Shown here piece after piece: positions 60,729 to 64,000 of a stretch of 64,000 nucleotides of DNA. The translations under genes were made by a program, and so were the position numbers. Origin of the DNA: Methylobacterium sp. Leaf465 (GTDB lineage: Bacteria; Pseudomonadota; Alphaproteobacteria; Rhizobiales; Beijerinckiaceae); NCBI RefSeq assembly GCF_001424705.1, contig NZ_LMRA01000044.1, positions 170,123 through 234,122 on the forward strand, written 5' to 3'. Within the stretch, counting starts at the first letter, position 1. Each line of letters begins with the position of its first letter. The notes under the pieces were generated by a model. That model did no database searches, was not told where the DNA came from, and worked only from the letters and a program-made list of their open reading frames with translations.

Positions 60729-61382
60729 ATGGTCGACGATCCGCCGAGCGACTTCCACGAGGTCCGCTTTCCCCTCGACGTGGCCCTGCGCGGCAGCGGC
60801 GGCCCGAGCCGGCTGACCGAGATCGTCACCCTGGCCTCGGGCCGCGAGCACCGCAACAGCCGCTGGGCCGATTCCCGCCGGCGCTACGATGCCGGCTTCG
60901 GCATCCGCACCCTCGACGCCCTGCACGCGGTGCTGAGCTTCTTCGAGGAGCGGCGGGGCCGGCTCTACGGCTTCCGCTACCGCGACCGGGTCGATGCGAC
61001 CTCCGGGCCGCCCTCGCGCGCGATCGCGGCCACCGACCAGCTCCTCGGCCTCGGGGACGGGGCCACCCGGGTGTTCCAGCTCGCCAAGACCTACGGCACC
61101 GGGCCCGCGCCCTATCGGCGGACCATCGCCAAGCCGGTGGCCGAGAGCGTGCGGGTGGCGGTGGACGGCGTCGCGGTGCCGGTGGCCAAGGTCGCCTGCG
61201 AGGCCGCCACCGGCCGCCTCACCTTCGCGGCCGACGCCGTGCCGGCGGCGGGCGCGCGGGTGACGGCGGGCTTCGCCTTCGACGTCCCGGTCCGCTTCGA
61301 CACCGACGACCTCACCATCGACCTCTCGGCCTTCGCCGCGGGAGAGATCCCACGGGTGCCGCTCATCGAGATCGTGCCGTAG
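60729..61382 (+). CDS. Distal tail protein, DUF2460 (GTA g12)
   Basis: A 217-residue DUF2460 protein (TIGR02217): FHEVRFPLDVALRGSGGPSR at the start, RRRYDAGFGIRTLDALHAVL, and FFEERRGRLYGFRYRDRVD are typical. It forms the distal tail ring to which the hub and fibres attach. RBS is AAAGGAGG. It is the last structural gene here: g13-g15 do not follow, and its end overlaps by 20 bp the end of a converging, unrelated gene. Confidence 0.92.
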   Translation: MVDDPPSDFHEVRFPLDVALRGSGGPSRLTEIVTLASGREHRNSRWADSRRRYDAGFGIRTLDALHAVLSFFEERRGRLYGFRYRDRVDATSGPPSRAIAATDQLLGLGDGATRVFQLAKTYGTGPAPYRRTIAKPVAESVRVAVDGVAVPVAKVACEAATGRLTFAADAVPAAGARVTAGFAFDVPVRFDTDDLTIDLSAFAAGEIPRVPLIEIVP

Positions 61383-62313
61383 GGGGTGCGAACCGCAGCG
61401 GCCAGGCGCCCGGGCGCCGGATCACTTTGCGGGGCGTGACGCGCCAGAGGCGCTCGGCGCCGGGGTGCTCCGCGAGATCGGGAGCGTCGAGGACGACCTC
61501 GGAATGCCCGGTCATCTGCACGAGGTCGCCGGTCGCGAAGTCGATGAACAGGAGCCCGGCGCGCGGGTTGGCGAGCAGGTTGCCCAGGGTGTTGAAGAAC
61601 CGGTTGCCGGCATAATCCGGCACCGTCAGAACCCCGTCCGCGCCGATTCGGACGAAGCCGGCGGGACCGCCCCGATGCGAGACGTCGACCTGCCGGCGGC
61701 CATCGGCGCCGAGGGCGTAGCTCGCCACGAACATCGTCTCCGCGCTCCCGATGAGGGCGCGGGCCTGCCCGTCGAGGTGGTGCGACACGCGGGGCGCGGC
61801 CAGCGAGGCCGGGACCGGCGCCGGATCGGTCCGGACGCGGATGTATTGCGGGCAGTTGCCGAAGCTCTGCGCCACGCGGACCGCGAAGCCGTCCGGGCGG
61901 TCGCGCACCACCGTGCCGTTCAGGCGGTTGCGCCGCCGCGTGCCGAGGTCGATCCCGAGGAGGCCGAGGGCGGCGCCGTCCGAGAGCCCCGCCTCGGCGG
62001 GATCGTCGGGCTCGGGGGCCGCCCGGACCCGCAGGTGCCCGGGATCGGGCGCGTCGAGGAAGCCCGGCGCCCCGGTCCGCACCGTCGCCCAGGCCTCGCC
62101 GTCCGGATCGACCGTCCCGAGCACCACGAAGGGGAGTTGGCGGTAGAAGGCGCGGTGCTGCGCGATCAGGTGGTCGCGGATCACCCGGGGACCCAGTTCG
62201 GCCATCCGCTCGGCGACGCCGACCCGGGCCTGGAGGGCGGTCTCGCCCGCGTGCCAGGGCGGGGTGGGCCGGGTTTCCGGGAGGGAGCAGGAGGGGCAGT
62301 CGGTGGGGGACAT
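61363..62313 (-). CDS. Pyridoxamine 5'-phosphate oxidase-like FMN-binding protein
   Basis: A 316-residue protein with ATG 62313 after AGGAG. A split-barrel flavin-binding domain: QLPFVVLGTVDPDGEAWATV, a GNCPQYIRVR block containing a conserved Cys, and VPDYAGNRFFNTLGNLLANP are features of the two-domain PNPOx-like family (COG3576). FMN reduction or detoxification is the probable role; substrate unknown. Its 3' end overlaps g12 on the opposite strand by 20 bp. It is followed upstream by a GST gene on the same strand (29 bp). Confidence 0.85.
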   Translation of the reverse strand: MSPTDCPSCSLPETRPTPPWHAGETALQARVGVAERMAELGPRVIRDHLIAQHRAFYRQLPFVVLGTVDPDGEAWATVRTGAPGFLDAPDPGHLRVRAAPEPDDPAEAGLSDGAALGLLGIDLGTRRRNRLNGTVVRDRPDGFAVRVAQSFGNCPQYIRVRTDPAPVPASLAAPRVSHHLDGQARALIGSAETMFVASYALGADGRRQVDVSHRGGPAGFVRIGADGVLTVPDYAGNRFFNTLGNLLANPRAGLLFIDFATGDLVQMTGHSEVVLDAPDLAEHPGAERLWRVTPRKVIRRPGAWPLRFAPPTARSR

Positions 62314-62342
62314 GGGCGTTCTCCTGACGAGAGGGATGGGAC

Positions 62343-62957
62343 TCAGGCGGCGCGCAGGCCTGCCGGCGTCTGCGGGAAGGGCACGAAGCCCGGCAGCGCC
62401 TCGATGCGGGCGAGCCAGGCGCGGACGGCGCCGTAGGGGGCGAGGTCGACGTTCCCCTCCGGCGCGGCGGCGACGTAGCTGTAGAGCGCCACGTCCGCGA
62501 GGGTCGGGTGGTCGGCGGCGAGCCAGGGCCGCTCGGCGAGTTCGGCCTCGATGCGGCCGAGGATGGCGTGGGCCCGGGCGATGACCTCGGCCGCGTCGAA
62601 GGCGGCGCCGAAGACCGTGATCAGGCGAGCGGCCGCCGGCCCGAAGGCGATGGGCCCGGCCGCCACCGAGAGCCAGCGCTGGACCCGCGCCGCGCCGGCC
62701 GCGTCCTCCGGCAGCCAATCGGTGCGGCCGAGGCGCTTGGCCAGGTAGACCAGGATGGCGTTGGAATCGGGGACGACCGTCTCGCCGTCCACGAGCACCG
62801 GCACCTGGCCGAAGGGATTCAGCCTCAGGAAGTCCGGCGTCCGGTGCTCGCCCTTCGCGAGATCGACCGCGACGATCTCGCAGGGCTGGCCGACCAGGGA
62901 CAGGAACAGGCGGGCCCGGTGGGCGTGGCCGGACAGCGCGACGTGGAACAGCTTCAT
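62343..62957 (-). CDS. Glutathione S-transferase
   Basis: A 204-residue GST starting at ATG 62957 after GGAGG. The N-terminal thioredoxin-like domain carries LFHVALSGHAHRARLFLSL (catalytic Ser/Thr region) and the glutathione-binding FGQVPVLVDGETVVPDSNAI with the cis-proline and acidic-serine pair. The C-terminal helical domain has the N-capping HPTLADVALYSYVA. It conjugates glutathione to electrophiles. It is likely cotranscribed with the PNPOx-like gene and regulated by the divergent LysR gene. Confidence 0.92.
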   Translation of the reverse strand: MKLFHVALSGHAHRARLFLSLVGQPCEIVAVDLAKGEHRTPDFLRLNPFGQVPVLVDGETVVPDSNAILVYLAKRLGRTDWLPEDAAGAARVQRWLSVAAGPIAFGPAAARLITVFGAAFDAAEVIARAHAILGRIEAELAERPWLAADHPTLADVALYSYVAAAPEGNVDLAPYGAVRAWLARIEALPGFVPFPQTPAGLRAA

Positions 62958-63064
62958 GGGAGGCCTCCTCGGGGACGGGGACAGAACCAGGGCCGGGCCA
63001 CCGGCGACATCCGCATTCAAGACCAGGGGCCGGACGGGGAGAATGCGCTTTCCGCGCAAGCCAC

Positions 63065-63083
63065 TGTTCCGCAAAATGGAACA
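63065..63083. promoter_or_regulatory. Candidate LysR box
   Basis: TGTTCC (63065-63070) and GGAACA (63078-63083) form a perfect inverted repeat with a 7-bp centre in the 149-bp divergent region between the GST and LysR genes, 24 bp from the LysR start. The T-N11-A pattern fits a LysR-type site. Confidence 0.6.
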
Positions 63084-63106
63084 ATCGCGAGTCGGCGGAG
63101 GACGGC

Positions 63107-63982
63107 ATGGATCGGTGGCAGGCGATGCGGGTCTTCGTCCGGGTGGCGGAGGGCGGGGGCTTCGCCGAAGCGGCGCGCCAGCTCCGCCTCAGCCCGCCGG
63201 CCGTGACCCGGGCGGTGGCGGCCCTCGAGGCGCGGATCGGGGCGCGGCTCCTGACCCGGACCACCCGCTCGGTGAAGCTCACCGAGGCGGGCGGGCGCTA
63301 CCTGGAGGATTGCCGGCGCATCCTGGCGGAGATCGCGGAGGCGGAGGCCGCCGCGGCGGGCTCCTACGCCACGCCCTCCGGCACCCTGACGGTGACGGCG
63401 CCGGTGCAGTTCGGCCGCCTCTACGTGCTGCCGGTGATCACCGAATACCTGGCCCATCACGCCGCCGTCTCGGCGCAGGCCCTGTTCCTCGACCGGATCG
63501 TCAACATGGTCGAGGAGGGCGCCGACGTGGGCGTCCGGATCGGCGCGCTTGCCGATTCCGGCCTCGCGGCGATCCGGGTCGGCACCGTCCGGCGGGTGCT
63601 CTGCGCCGCACCGGACTACCTCGACCGGCACGGGACGCCCGGGACGGTGCGGGACCTGCGCGACCACGCCGTGATCGGCTCGGCCAGCACCGGCCCCGGG
63701 ACCGTCGCCCTGCGGCCCCGGCTGACCTGCAACACCATCGACGCCGTCCTGGCGGCGGCGCTGGCCGGCCAGGGCCTCGCACAGCTCCTGTCCTACCAGG
63801 TCGCCCCGGCCGTGGCGGAGGGGCGCCTGCGCCTCGTCCTCGACGATCCGGAGGCGGCGGCGATGCCGGTCCACGTCGTGAGCCCCGAGGGGCGGCGCGC
63901 ACCCGCCAAGGTGCGGGCCTTCATCGATCTCGCCGTGGCGCGGCTCCGGGCCGACCCGCGGGTCAACCCGACCCGTTCCTGA
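63107..63982 (+). CDS. LysR-family transcriptional regulator
   Basis: A 291-residue LysR regulator. The N-terminal winged helix-turn-helix (about 1-60) has the MRVFVRVAEGGGFAEAARQL and LSPPAVTRAVAALEARIGAR patterns. The effector-binding domain follows (about 88-290). Subfamily features (LLTRTTRSVKLTEAGGRYLE) fit the group that controls oxidoreductase or GST genes. It is divergent from the GST gene, with a palindrome in between. It ends 18 bp before the window edge. Confidence 0.93.
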   Translation: MDRWQAMRVFVRVAEGGGFAEAARQLRLSPPAVTRAVAALEARIGARLLTRTTRSVKLTEAGGRYLEDCRRILAEIAEAEAAAAGSYATPSGTLTVTAPVQFGRLYVLPVITEYLAHHAAVSAQALFLDRIVNMVEEGADVGVRIGALADSGLAAIRVGTVRRVLCAAPDYLDRHGTPGTVRDLRDHAVIGSASTGPGTVALRPRLTCNTIDAVLAAALAGQGLAQLLSYQVAPAVAEGRLRLVLDDPEAAAMPVHVVSPEGRRAPAKVRAFIDLAVARLRADPRVNPTRS

Positions 63983-64000
63983 CATTCTTCGGGGCTTCCA

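Larger units (their letters stand above)
48248..61382 (+). mobile_element. RcGTA-like head-tail gene cluster (g1-g12) with inserted cargo
   Basis: The genes follow the order of the Rhodobacter capsulatus gene transfer agent: small and large terminase, portal, prohead protease, capsid, connector proteins, tail tube, chaperones, tape measure and distal tail protein, many overlapping by 1-4 bp. There is no integrase, replication, repressor or lysis gene in the window, which fits a gene transfer agent or a remnant rather than a complete prophage. Cargo genes lie between g3 and g4 and between g5 and g6. Genes g13-g15 are not present next to g12. Confidence 0.8.

Noticed and set aside
48248..61382. 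Complete temperate prophage
   Set aside because: No integrase, attachment repeats, repressor, replication or lysis genes; gene order matches a gene transfer agent.

Overview
The window is about 70% G+C DNA from an alphaproteobacterium. The best fit is the Methylobacteriaceae (Methylobacterium/Methylorubrum), judged from meaB, a Ros/MucR regulator, an HWE-type histidine kinase, paired L,D-transpeptidases and a head-tail cluster of the Rhodobacter gene transfer agent (RcGTA) type. The family is inferred from gene content. No rRNA, tRNA, CRISPR array or insertion sequence was seen.

Left part (1-25 kb), mostly core functions. The minCDE division-site operon runs off the left edge (minE is cut). 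Next come a TRAP transporter operon (dctP-dctQ-dctM) with a divergent GntR/FCD regulator, a methyl-accepting chemotaxis protein, a small SnoaL-like protein, a second GntR regulator, zwf, an SDR oxidoreductase, an L,D-transpeptidase and a Tat-exported beta-carbonic anhydrase. A 610-bp gap holds what looks like a decayed CobW/COG0523 GTPase fragment. It is followed by a small acidic protein, a DUF900-type hydrolase, meaB with a pyroglutamyl-peptidase-like gene, and a CsbD/DUF883 stress protein. A three-gene operon (patatin-like hydrolase, acetoacetate decarboxylase, 3-hydroxybutyrate dehydrogenase) lies divergent to accA, pointing to C4 ketone-body metabolism.

Middle part (23.6-48 kb), mixed core and accessory. 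It holds a lipoprotein L,D-transpeptidase, a LysE exporter, a secreted Met/Arg-repeat mini-protein with a clear terminator, phoH and a uvrD-type helicase. A DUF4160/DUF2442 pair resembles a toxin-antitoxin module. Further on are a giant AsmA protein with an (Arg-Asp)n repeat tail, a serralysin-like metalloprotease with RTX and triple lectin-like repeats, oligopeptidase B, a MucR regulator, a DUF6456 protein, sufE, a degenerate HWE kinase, a D-2-hydroxyacid dehydrogenase, an SH3 protein, a cupin and a MASE1-GGDEF diguanylate cyclase. A 907-bp gene-free stretch follows.

Right part (48.2-61.4 kb) is a colinear RcGTA-like head-tail cluster, g1 to g12: terminases, portal, prohead protease, capsid, head-tail connectors, tail tube, chaperones, a short tape measure and the distal tail protein. 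It is broken at two junctions by non-structural cargo. A vapBC-type toxin-antitoxin pair lies between portal and prohead protease. Between capsid and connector lie a NAL1-like trypsin-fold protease with a small partner protein that shares its N-terminal domain, and two secreted S1 proteases on the opposite strand. The cluster stops at g12; the hub, cell-wall peptidase and host-specificity genes (g13-g15) are not in the window. The right edge has a flavin-reductase/PNPOx-like protein, a glutathione transferase and its divergent LysR regulator.

The observations I rate highest are the protease plus partner pair inside the capsid-connector junction, the Met/Arg-repeat protein, the DUF4160/DUF2442-HTH-AT-hook pair with its upstream palindrome, and the three-gene acetoacetate/acetone operon.
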